A stretch of DNA of 64,000 bases, taken from contig UPZA01000004.1 in NCBI GenBank assembly GCA_900538575.1, positions 171,731 through 235,730 of the forward strand, in the 5' to 3' direction. The translations under genes and the position numbers were made by a program. Numbering within the stretch: the first letter of the stretch is position 1; each line of letters begins with the position of its first letter. Origin of the DNA: an uncultured Ruminococcus sp. Its GTDB lineage: Bacteria; Bacillota; Clostridia; Oscillospirales; Ruminococcaceae. Positions 27,723 through 35,548 of the stretch are shown here, one piece after another. The notes beneath the pieces are model-generated. The model saw nothing but the letters and a program-made list of their open reading frames with translations, had not been told where the DNA came from and did no database searches.

Positions 27723-28580
27723 TTACATTAATGTCCTAGCTACTTCAATTGCGTCATAAAGATCGCATACTCCGTCGCCAGTCATATCGCCGATAGCGAT
27801 CTGTTCATTAGTAAAATCAACCATTCCCATCATGTATTTTGCAATTTCAATTGCGTCATATAGATCAACCTTACCGTCCATTGTAACGTCGCCGCTTTCA
27901 TAAGCGCCTGTTACAACGTATGTCAGAGAATTCTTTGTTTCAGCAAATGCCTGAGCGGCTGTTCCGTCCGGACCTTCAAGTGTTACAAGATCATATGGCA
28001 TAAGAGAAAAAGCGGCTTCAAGACGGTTCAGATTAGTTTCTGAAAATCCGAGTGAATCAATTTCTCTGAGAACCTGAATAGCAGCTTCTGAAACTGTGAG
28101 ATCAGTTACATCGATATTGCCAATGTGAGCCATTGCTCTGGCAATAGCATCGGCAATCTGCTGATCGCTGTAGTTAAGACCTGCAACGTTGTTTACCCAG
28201 TACTTGATAACGCCGTTAATAGTTTTGTCAGGTGAAAGACCGATTATGTACTTGTCAACAATAGCCATTGTCATAAACGCCTGGCTGCTGATATAATCTT
28301 CAGTCAGAGTTTCAGGTACAACGACTGTTACCTTCTTGCTGATAAGACCGAAAGCAAAGTCATCTACGCCTACGACTGTCTGACCGTCAATTTCAGACGG
28401 AATAACGATTTTATCTGCTGTCTTATCTGAATAGTCAGTAATTACAACGCCTTCAGAAACTTCTCTTACAGAAAAAGTCGCTTCTGTTTCTTCTGCAAAC
28501 GCACTTGCAATCGGCATAGCTGAAGCGAGCATAGCAGCCGCGCTGACGCCAGCCATGATTTTTTTCAGAGATTTTTTCAT
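27723..28580 (-). CDS. Secreted dockerin protein with LRR_5/BspA-like start, no recognised enzyme
   Basis: 285 residues. A signal peptide (KKIMAGVSAAAMLASAMPIASAFA) is followed by one BspA-type leucine-rich segment (VVITDYSDKTADKIVIPSEI, then GVDDFAFGL), a helical region of about 120 residues that I do not recognise, and a C-terminal dockerin from about 225. The dockerin repeats are DVTMDGKVDLYDAIEIAKYM and DMTGDGVCDLYDAIEVARTL. No catalytic motif of a glycosidase, esterase or protease is seen. It could be a structural, adhesive or inhibitor-like component of a cellulosome. The promoter is TTGACA/TATTAT (28613-28641) and the terminator lies just downstream, so it is monocistronic. Confidence 0.85.
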   Translation of the reverse strand: MKKSLKKIMAGVSAAAMLASAMPIASAFAEETEATFSVREVSEGVVITDYSDKTADKIVIPSEIDGQTVVGVDDFAFGLISKKVTVVVPETLTEDYISSQAFMTMAIVDKYIIGLSPDKTINGVIKYWVNNVAGLNYSDQQIADAIARAMAHIGNIDVTDLTVSEAAIQVLREIDSLGFSETNLNRLEAAFSLMPYDLVTLEGPDGTAAQAFAETKNSLTYVVTGAYESGDVTMDGKVDLYDAIEIAKYMMGMVDFTNEQIAIGDMTGDGVCDLYDAIEVARTLM

Positions 28581-28612
28581 TTTTATTCCTCCATATTTGT
28601 AGTTATGTTATT

Positions 28613-28641
28613 ATAATAACATCTTATTGACATTTTGTCAA
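28613..28641 (-). promoter_or_regulatory. Promoter of the dockerin-protein gene
   Basis: On the minus strand TTGACA (28636-28641), a 17-base spacer and TATTAT (28613-28618), with a second TATAAT-like match 3 bases further on. Confidence 0.75.
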
Positions 28642-28724
28642 GCTTTTTTAGTTTTTTTACTTCGTAACATTTCATGAAAATTATGGATAAAAATTGCCAA
28701 AATTTATATTCCATAATAAATTAT

Positions 28725-28904
28725 CTATATTCCATTAATAATCTTATATTCAAGGTTTTCCCATAATAGCTCCGTTCCTATATCCGTCCCCTCAGGCAGC
28801 AGAGCAAGAGCTATTAAAATCGTATCGGCGGTCTCATTGTCAATACGCTTAATTGTAGCGTATTCGCCTTCAATTGCTATAACCTTGTATTTAAACGGAC
28901 CCAA
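28725..28904 (-). CDS. Small conserved-looking protein, TTG start, 59 residues
   Basis: A short frame missed by ATG-based searches. It begins at TTG 28904, with GGGAGG 8 bases upstream and 15 bases after the stop of the cation transporter. The product reads LGPFKYKVIAIEGEYATIKR, then a middle with IALALLPEGTDIGTEL and an end in LEYKIINGI. It has an alternating beta pattern and the LLPEG-D-GTEL block, like small uncharacterised proteins I have the impression are common in Ruminococcaceae. The codon use looks coding throughout and there is no competing frame. The function is unknown; co-transcription with the transporter is likely. Confidence 0.65.
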   Translation of the reverse strand: MGPFKYKVIAIEGEYATIKRIDNETADTILIALALLPEGTDIGTELLWENLEYKIINGI

Positions 28905-28919
28905 ACAACCATCCTCCCA

Positions 28920-30083
28920 TCAATATTCCCTGTCAAAAGTAATAACTGTATAATAATTATCTTCCATTTTATCAAGCTGTTTGTCTATAAGCTCTTTTAT
29001 ATCATCATTATTGTATTTGCAGTCGTATGGAACGACTATGTCAAAAATCAGATTTGTATGCGTATCTCCGGCAACAAGTCTGAAATCATGTATTTGAAGG
29101 CAAGGATCTATATCTAAAATAATATTCCTAATCATATCAAGCGACAAATTAACTTGTTCATTGTCGGTTTCTATAGGATCCATGTGAATAGTCATCAGAA
29201 TATTAAGCTCTTTGTGAATCCTTCTTTCAAGCTCGTCTATCATATCGTGAACAAAGACAAAATCCTCATTGCTTTTTACCTCCGCATGAAGGCTTCCTAT
29301 CATATTACCCGGACCGTAATTATGCACTACAAGATCATGGATTCCGATAATCTTATCGCTTTCTCCTATCATTTCCTTAATGGCATATACAATATCCGAG
29401 TCAACCGGTTTTCCTAAAAGATTATCCACAGTATCTTTTACAATATCAATACCCGACTTGAATATAAACAGCGATACAACCAATCCCATAATTCCGTCTA
29501 CGGGAAGATTTGTATACAAAGACGATATAACTGCAATACAGGTTGCCGAGGTGGCTATAACGTCGGTTCTGCTGTCCTTGGCAGTTGCAAGCATAACGGA
29601 AGAATTGATTTTCTTTCCAAGAAAAGCGTTGAAAAACGACATCCAAAGCTTTATAAGAATAGATACTAACAGCGAAATTAATACAATCAGACTGAATGTC
29701 AGCTTTTCAGGATGTATTATTTTATTTACAGAATTTCTGAAAAGCTCAAACGCAACTATCAGTATCAGAACCGCTATCGTAAGCGCAGTCAGATATTCCA
29801 TACGTCCGTGTCCAAACGGATGATCCTTGTCAGCAGGCTTTGACGCCAATTTATACCCTAAAAGAGTAACCATGCAGCCTGCGCTGTCCGATAGATTGTT
29901 AAAGGCGTCGGAAACGACGGAGATCGAGCCTGATAACGTTCCCATAATATACTTTAGTATAAATAAAAAAACATTGCATATTATACCGACAACACTGCTT
30001 AAAGTCCCGTAATTCCGGCGAACCTTTAAATTATTTATATCGTCGGGATTCTTAATAAATTTTTGAATAAGAAATTTAGTCAT
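28920..30083 (-). CDS. Cation diffusion facilitator family transporter
   Basis: A 387-residue membrane transporter that exchanges divalent metal (Zn, Fe, Mn or Cd in relatives) for protons. Six helices are expected; four or five are clear between about residues 25 and 215. The metal-site motifs are present: SDAFNNLSDSAG in helix 2 and DSRTDVIATSATC in helix 5. The C-terminal cytoplasmic domain (from about 225) has the ferredoxin-like HDLVVHNYGPG and HMDPIETDN segments, followed by an extra 60 residues. The metal cannot be assigned from sequence alone. A 59-residue gene follows in the same unit. Confidence 0.93.
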   Translation of the reverse strand: MTKFLIQKFIKNPDDINNLKVRRNYGTLSSVVGIICNVFLFILKYIMGTLSGSISVVSDAFNNLSDSAGCMVTLLGYKLASKPADKDHPFGHGRMEYLTALTIAVLILIVAFELFRNSVNKIIHPEKLTFSLIVLISLLVSILIKLWMSFFNAFLGKKINSSVMLATAKDSRTDVIATSATCIAVISSLYTNLPVDGIMGLVVSLFIFKSGIDIVKDTVDNLLGKPVDSDIVYAIKEMIGESDKIIGIHDLVVHNYGPGNMIGSLHAEVKSNEDFVFVHDMIDELERRIHKELNILMTIHMDPIETDNEQVNLSLDMIRNIILDIDPCLQIHDFRLVAGDTHTNLIFDIVVPYDCKYNNDDIKELIDKQLDKMEDNYYTVITFDREY

Positions 30084-30152
30084 ATTCTACTCCCGAATTT
30101 TTACTGATTTTATATTATAACATATATTTAATTAATAATCAACTTATTCGGC

Positions 30153-30185
30153 AAAAAAGTCAGCCGCATTTTATCATGCAGCCGA
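30153..30185 (-). terminator. Terminator of the second GH5-dockerin gene
   Basis: On the minus strand a 10-bp stem (two G-U pairs) with a 6-base loop at 30160-30185, followed by CTTTTTT. The pairing is good only as minus-strand RNA. Confidence 0.78.
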
Positions 30186-30202
30186 CCAAAATTATTTTTA
30201 TA

Positions 30203-31546
30203 TCAGGTTATGCCCATAATATATCTTGCTACTCCTATCGCATCATATAAGTCAACTGTTCCGTTACCGTCATAATCAGCAACTTCACACTGTTCGCTGT
30301 CAAAGCTTACCATTCCCATGATATATTTTGCAATTTCAATCGCGTCATATAAATCAATTTCTCCGTTTCCGCTTATATCTCCTCTTAGCTTTGTTGATTC
30401 AAGTATATTCATAAAATCTGATTTAAGCTGCTGATCAATCATTTTACATGTGCTACGGTCATAATGAAGTCCGGTTATATCCCAAAGCACCGGACACATC
30501 TGACGCGAATATGCCGCCTCGCATACCGATTTTAAAAACAATCTGACAGACGCTTCATCCTTGTTCTTTTTGGGACACCCGTATTCACCGATAATAACAG
30601 GAATACCTTTATCAATATATGTTTTTTTCATTAAATCCATATAATAGTCCAATTCCTTGAAATCCTCTTCTGTTCCCCATGTTTCACGCATAGTTCCCCA
30701 GCTTGCATCCTCTTCAAGAATAGCGAACACGGACGGAGTATAATAATGTACTGAAACCGCACACCTGCCCTGAGGATCCTCAGGCATTTTAAAAAGGCTG
30801 TCGCAGGTCAGCTTGAAATCTGTTGCATATCCGGCGATAAGGAGATGTCTTTTAGCGTTGTTTCCGCCGGAATTCCTTACGATATCCACAAATTTCTGAT
30901 TAATTTCATTTAATAGATCAAACGCTTTCTTTTTGTTTGCGGTACTCTCTCCGTTTCTATCCCAGATATCATCCCAGCAGCCCTCTTCATTCAGAGATTC
31001 AAACATCAAATAATCACCGTAATCCCGGAAAGCTTCGGAAAGCTGAGTCCATATTCTTGTATACTTATACATACATTCGCTTTTATTCGTTGAAAATCCT
31101 GAAAACCATCCGTTATCATAATGTATATTAAGAATGACATACAATCCGCATTCAAGCGCCCAGTCCGCCGCCTCTTTTACAGCCGCAAGATATTCGGCAT
31201 TTATCGTATAATCGCCGCCCATCATATTCGACCATGCGACCGGAATACGGAGTACGCCGAATCCCTCCTGAGCGTATCCCTGTATAATTTGCTTCGTTAT
31301 TACCGGACTCCCCCACGCCGTTTCATATGATTCTACAGTACCGTTGCCCCATTGAGATATCCAGTCTCCGCACGATTCGTATGTATTGCCAAGATTTATT
31401 CCTATCCCCATATCCCTGACAAGCTGCATTGTACTAATATTTCTCATTCCTTCATCTGTTCGCATTTCTGACGATACCGGTAATATCAACGACATCACGG
31501 CTATAACAACGGAACAGATAACAGACGAGATTTTTTTCAAAAACAT
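30203..31546 (-). CDS. Secreted GH5 glycosidase with C-terminal dockerin
   Basis: 447 residues from ATG 31546, chosen because GGAGGGG lies 10 bases upstream and the product starts with a signal peptide (FLKKISSVICSVVIAVMSL). The GH5 module covers about residues 35-370. The opening MGIGINLGNTYESCGDW is typical of subfamily-4-like endoglucanases. The acid/base Glu is in ESLNE (about 186) and the nucleophile in IIGEYGCP (about 321). The dockerin from about 390 has repeats DISGNGEIDLYDAIEIAKYI and DYDGNGTVDLYDAIGVARYI, close to those of the 27723 protein and unlike that of the first GH5. It may act on cellulose, xyloglucan or mixed-linkage glucan. Confidence 0.93.
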   Translation of the reverse strand: MFLKKISSVICSVVIAVMSLILPVSSEMRTDEGMRNISTMQLVRDMGIGINLGNTYESCGDWISQWGNGTVESYETAWGSPVITKQIIQGYAQEGFGVLRIPVAWSNMMGGDYTINAEYLAAVKEAADWALECGLYVILNIHYDNGWFSGFSTNKSECMYKYTRIWTQLSEAFRDYGDYLMFESLNEEGCWDDIWDRNGESTANKKKAFDLLNEINQKFVDIVRNSGGNNAKRHLLIAGYATDFKLTCDSLFKMPEDPQGRCAVSVHYYTPSVFAILEEDASWGTMRETWGTEEDFKELDYYMDLMKKTYIDKGIPVIIGEYGCPKKNKDEASVRLFLKSVCEAAYSRQMCPVLWDITGLHYDRSTCKMIDQQLKSDFMNILESTKLRGDISGNGEIDLYDAIEIAKYIMGMVSFDSEQCEVADYDGNGTVDLYDAIGVARYIMGIT

Positions 31547-31767
31547 AAAAGTATTCCCCTCCAAAATATAATAATAGCTTTATTATAGCATAAAAGCCGA
31601 AAATTTCAAAGTATATTATATAAAATTAATTCAAAATATTAAAGCTACACAGATTTTTATTGTCTGTTTTCTTTGAATATTTCCACATTTTTTACAGATA
31701 CTACATTATATTCGAAATAAACTGCATAAAGGCAGTAAAAAAGTATTTAATGGAGGAAAAAATATAA

Positions 31768-32313
31768 ATGAAAGCTACAGGTATTGTTAGAAGAATCGAC
31801 GATTTGGGAAGAGTTGTTATTCCCAAGGAAATTAGACGTACTATGAGGATTCGCGAGGGCGACCCGTTAGAAATATATACAAGCAATGACGGCGAAGTTA
31901 TTTTCAAAAAATATTCCGCAATCAGTGAGATGAGCGAAAACGCTTCTCAGGTAGCGGAAATAATGTGCAAGCTCGCAGGCTGTCCTGTCGTTATATTCGA
32001 CAGGGATCATGTTGTAGCAGTCTCTGGAGTTTCCAAAAAGGAATTTAATGAAAGAAGAGTATCCCCGCTTCTTGAAGAATTAATGGAAAGGCGCAGAAAT
32101 TATTTTGCTTCCGTATCTGATACGGCAAACGGTTTTTTCCCCGCCGAAGGAGTAGATAAGGCAGCTTTAGCATGTATGCCTATACTAAGTTCTGGAGACG
32201 TAACCGGTGCGGTTGCATTCATGGAAAGTGAAAATTCAACATCAGTGTCAGAGCTGCAAAAGAGTCTTATAAGCGCAGCGGCTCTGTTTCTTGGAAAACA
32301 AATTGAGGGATAA
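31768..32313 (+). CDS. spoVT: Stage V sporulation protein T (transition/forespore regulator)
   Basis: A 181-residue DNA-binding regulator. An AbrB-type swapped-hairpin domain covers residues 1-50 (MKATGIVRRIDDLGRVVIPK, then EIRRTMRIREGDPLEIYT), and a GAF-like domain follows from about 58 to 178. In Bacillus SpoVT adjusts late forespore gene expression. Length and N-terminus match SpoVT rather than AbrB (about 95 residues). GGAGG lies 12 bases upstream. It appears monocistronic, ending at a strong terminator. A SigG promoter is expected, but I could not place one with confidence. Confidence 0.95.
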   Translation: MKATGIVRRIDDLGRVVIPKEIRRTMRIREGDPLEIYTSNDGEVIFKKYSAISEMSENASQVAEIMCKLAGCPVVIFDRDHVVAVSGVSKKEFNERRVSPLLEELMERRRNYFASVSDTANGFFPAEGVDKAALACMPILSSGDVTGAVAFMESENSTSVSELQKSLISAAALFLGKQIEG

Positions 32314-32322
32314 ACTCATTTA

Positions 32323-32358
32323 AAAAGACGCTTTTCCACATCGGAAAGCGTCTTTTTT
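32323..32358. terminator. Bidirectional terminator between spoVT and the Wzz-like gene
   Basis: Near-perfect stem (AAAAGACGCTTT with one bulged T against GGAAAGCGTCTTTT), flanked by A and T runs, between convergent genes. Confidence 0.85.
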
Positions 32359-32372
32359 ATTTTAAATACAGT

Positions 32373-33845
32373 TTATTTTTCTTTAATCTGCTTTACTTCG
32401 CTGTCGGTTTTCGAAGCCTTGTAATCAACCTTAATTGTCTTTATAAACACGATTGCCAAATATATCACAAGCAATATGCCTTCAGCAATAAACACCGGCA
32501 TAAAAAAGTCCCCGGTAACAACAGTCGGTTCAGTTCCCGTAGCAGGAACAAGAATATTATAAGCATTAGCGAATGTAACTGTTTCATAATATTCATCGGC
32601 AGTTTTATTTACAGTATCTATTAAGTCAGTAATCTTATTATTAATTTCTTCAAGTCTTTCCTCGACGTCTTCCTTACTGACTGTCAATGAGGAATTATTA
32701 CTTTTCAGCGCGTCGATTCTGTCATTATAATATTCCACGCGCTGTTTGTTTCTGGATACTTCGTTTTGCTTGGCAATTTTTTGATTTATCAGCTCGTCGT
32801 ATTTCTGTGAAGCCTGAGAATAAGACGTCTCTGCGTTTTCAGTACCGTCTCCGAAAAACAAAAGAGTATCCTTTTCATAATTATCAATAGAATTAGTTAT
32901 AGAATCAAGCTCCGACTGACTTATTTTCTGCTGACGGCTAAGTTCTTCTATTCGGTATTTGTAATAAGTCAGCAGCAATTCCTTATCATTCGTCACATTG
33001 TTTATAACTATATAAGACGAAAGACTGTCAAGATCAGCATTTTTCAAAGTATCTATCGTAGTTTTCAGATCACTGAAGGAATAACCGGTTTCATTTGACC
33101 TAAATCCCGCGTCGGCATTTGAAAGCTTGCTTACATAATCGCTCAGGTTTGTCAGAGTCGTATTAAATACGTCTATAGCCGCAGGATAATCATATTCCTT
33201 GTAATCGACAGCAACAACAGCGTTTCCAAGCGATTCATTATAACCGTAATTGGTGAAAAAATAATTCTGATAACTTTTTAGAATTTTATCAAGTATCTGC
33301 TTGCTTTCCGATAAATCAAAGCCTGTTTTATAGTAGTCAAAGGATATTATATAATATGAAGGATAATAGCCTAATTCAAGCATAGATTCTACCGCTGTAA
33401 GAGCGGCGGATCCTCCTTCGGAATAAATATTTTTATATAAGGAGATCTTATCCATGGCATCATTAGGTATAACGCCGTTAATATATATGTTTCTTCTGAC
33501 GCCTTCAACAAAATTCAATGAAATATCCATATCTGTCAACGCGGCTTCTATTACGTTTGGAGATTTTATTTTATTAACGTCAAACTTTTTCCCCTGAGGA
33601 TCAAGACCTTTTTCAATTCCGTCAAAATTAAAGCTTACTAAAGCCGTTATCATATTATCAGTCGTACTTTTCTTAAACATCATTACAAAGCCAACCGTAA
33701 ACATTAAGACAACGGCGGCAGCAATCAACCATAAAATAAAATATCTTTTAGCCTGCTTTGCTAAGGTACTGAATGATATTGCTACCGAATTATCATCTTC
33801 ATCCGGTTGTTTTAATGTAATGCTGATATTTTTCTCAGTTTCCAT
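32373..33845 (-). CDS. Wzz/GNVR-like coiled-coil membrane protein A
   Basis: 490 residues with a membrane helix near each end (about 35-57 and 445-468) and a long extracytoplasmic part between. That part contains a coiled coil (ELSRQQKISQSELDSITNSI; QKYDELINQKIAKQNEVSRN). The topology resembles polysaccharide co-polymerases that set glycan chain length, or BY-kinase adaptor subunits. There is no Walker A kinase domain and no glycan gene cluster nearby, so the role is unknown. It is clearly a paralogue of the next gene: FNFDGIEKGLDPQGKKFDVN against FSFDGIESGLDPAGNKFDVN. The two genes are 28 bases apart in one operon, this one second. Confidence 0.75.
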   Translation of the reverse strand: METEKNISITLKQPDEDDNSVAISFSTLAKQAKRYFILWLIAAAVVLMFTVGFVMMFKKSTTDNMITALVSFNFDGIEKGLDPQGKKFDVNKIKSPNVIEAALTDMDISLNFVEGVRRNIYINGVIPNDAMDKISLYKNIYSEGGSAALTAVESMLELGYYPSYYIISFDYYKTGFDLSESKQILDKILKSYQNYFFTNYGYNESLGNAVVAVDYKEYDYPAAIDVFNTTLTNLSDYVSKLSNADAGFRSNETGYSFSDLKTTIDTLKNADLDSLSSYIVINNVTNDKELLLTYYKYRIEELSRQQKISQSELDSITNSIDNYEKDTLLFFGDGTENAETSYSQASQKYDELINQKIAKQNEVSRNKQRVEYYNDRIDALKSNNSSLTVSKEDVEERLEEINNKITDLIDTVNKTADEYYETVTFANAYNILVPATGTEPTVVTGDFFMPVFIAEGILLVIYLAIVFIKTIKVDYKASKTDSEVKQIKEK

Positions 33846-33873
33846 TAATTTTTGCCTCCATATTATTCTGACA

Positions 33874-35334
33874 TCATTTCCTATTTTTTACGGTTTTGCG
33901 CCTGTTTTTTCTGCCAGCAAATTTCTTTGTCAGCATAGGCGTCTTAATTAAGGCAAAGGCAACGGAAACCGTAACATACAATGCGGCCAGAATAAGCTCG
34001 AACATAAATATATTATCCACTGAATCCGAAACAGCCGCCTTTAACGTTCCCGTAACAGAAGTTGAAGCAGGCGTCAATACAGTATATGCGTTGGAAAACA
34101 AAACCTTTTCATAATACTCCGACGCAGTTTCGTTAACAGTATTAATTAATGTATCTATCTTTCCCGATATTTTTTTCAGCTCCGCGTCAACAACCTCTTC
34201 ATCTGCTGCTGTAGAAGCGCCGTTTTCAAGAGATTTTATACGCTCCTCATAACGTTTTATATTTTGCTCGCATGCAGAAAGATTCGCCTGCGCCTCAATT
34301 TTCTGTGTTATAAGATTATCGTATGTATCCGATGACTGCGTAAGCGACGCGTTAGCCGCGTCAGTTGCATTGCTGAAAATCAATATAGAATTTTTTTCAT
34401 AGACCTCAATGGTTTCAGAAACAGCCTTGAGCTGTTCCTCGGAAATTATTTTACTTCGTTTCAGATCTTCAATTTTAAACTTATAATTTGCTATAAGATT
34501 TTTTTTGTCCTTTGTCACATTATTAAGAGTAATATAAGAAGAAATCCAATCAAGGTCTTCATTTCTTACCGTATCAATGGACGACGAGAGATCGGCAAAA
34601 GTATATCCCGTTTCCGATCTGAAACGAGTATTGTCCGAAGCCGCAAGCTCGTCAATATAATTTTTAAGAGATCCTAAGGATGAATCGAATACATCAACAG
34701 CGTCTACATAGTCGTATTCGGTATAATCTATTGATACAACCGCAGATTCCAGCGATGAGTTATATCCGTAATTATTATAAAAAACCTCTCTGTATTTTTC
34801 AGTTATTTTATTTAAAAGAAGGGCTCCCTCCTTTTTGCTTAGACCGGTTTCTGAACTACATTCCAATACAATTTTATATTGAGTAGGATAATAGGACGTA
34901 TCCTGTATACTTTTTGACGAAACAATCACATCGGAATTATAAATAGAATCATACTTTGTTATACGTTCGATTACGTCAAGCGGAACTACTCCGTCGATAT
35001 TGATATGACTGTAAATATGATTTACATCTCCGTCTAAGCCTGTTTCCTTGAGGGATTCTCTGATAATATCCTTGGATTTTATCTCGTTTACGTCAAACTT
35101 GTTGCCTGCAGGATCAAGCCCTGATTCTATACCGTCGAAGCTGAAATTTATTACAGAAGACACGGTTCCTGTAACAAGCCTTTTACCGCCGCTTATGCCT
35201 AAATTCAATAAGGCAATAACAACTGCGGCAATAATCCACGGCACAAAAAATTTTTTCATCTTAGAAAATAACATTCCTACTGTCAACACGCTATCCTTTT
35301 TTTTATCTTTAGCATCGTCTTTTTTTATCTGCAT
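33874..35334 (-). CDS. Wzz/GNVR-like coiled-coil membrane protein B
   Basis: 486 residues, paralogous to its downstream neighbour along the whole length. It has an N-terminal membrane helix (about 30-50), a large exterior domain with the shared SFDGIESGLDP and RSETGYTFADLSSSIDTVRN blocks, coiled-coil segments (IKRYEERIKSLEN), and a C-terminal helix (about 435-460) followed by a Lys/Arg-rich cytoplasmic tail (KKFAGRKNRRKTVKNRK). Tandem duplication is the simplest origin, and the two may form a hetero-oligomer. No enzyme motif was recognised. It is the first gene of the pair; the 210 bases upstream contain only the thrS terminator and AT-rich sequence. Confidence 0.75.
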   Translation of the reverse strand: MQIKKDDAKDKKKDSVLTVGMLFSKMKKFFVPWIIAAVVIALLNLGISGGKRLVTGTVSSVINFSFDGIESGLDPAGNKFDVNEIKSKDIIRESLKETGLDGDVNHIYSHINIDGVVPLDVIERITKYDSIYNSDVIVSSKSIQDTSYYPTQYKIVLECSSETGLSKKEGALLLNKITEKYREVFYNNYGYNSSLESAVVSIDYTEYDYVDAVDVFDSSLGSLKNYIDELAASDNTRFRSETGYTFADLSSSIDTVRNEDLDWISSYITLNNVTKDKKNLIANYKFKIEDLKRSKIISEEQLKAVSETIEVYEKNSILIFSNATDAANASLTQSSDTYDNLITQKIEAQANLSACEQNIKRYEERIKSLENGASTAADEEVVDAELKKISGKIDTLINTVNETASEYYEKVLFSNAYTVLTPASTSVTGTLKAAVSDSVDNIFMFELILAALYVTVSVAFALIKTPMLTKKFAGRKNRRKTVKNRK

Positions 35335-35512
35335 ATTTACCTCCGCAAATACAACAATAATCCAATTAACTGCCTATTTTCAAGGTTTTTTTATATTCTG
35401 AAATCATTGCTTATTATATCATAAATTATAATTAGTGTCAATAAAAAAGTTAATATATCAAAAAATTGGATTTTTTGTTTTATAAGAAAAAACAGACCTT
35501 TTATATTATAAA

Positions 35513-35540
35513 AAAGCGGCAGCCTGTAAGCCGCCGCTTT
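35513..35540 (-). terminator. Terminator of thrS
   Basis: AAAGCGGC and GCCGCTTT pair, with an inner GGC/GCC stem, followed by TTTTTTATAA on the minus strand, 9 bases past the thrS stop. Confidence 0.85.
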
Positions 35541-35548
35541 AAAATAAT

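Noticed and set aside
31670..31767. SigG promoter for spoVT
   Set aside because: Partial matches to both boxes exist but none with correct spacing.
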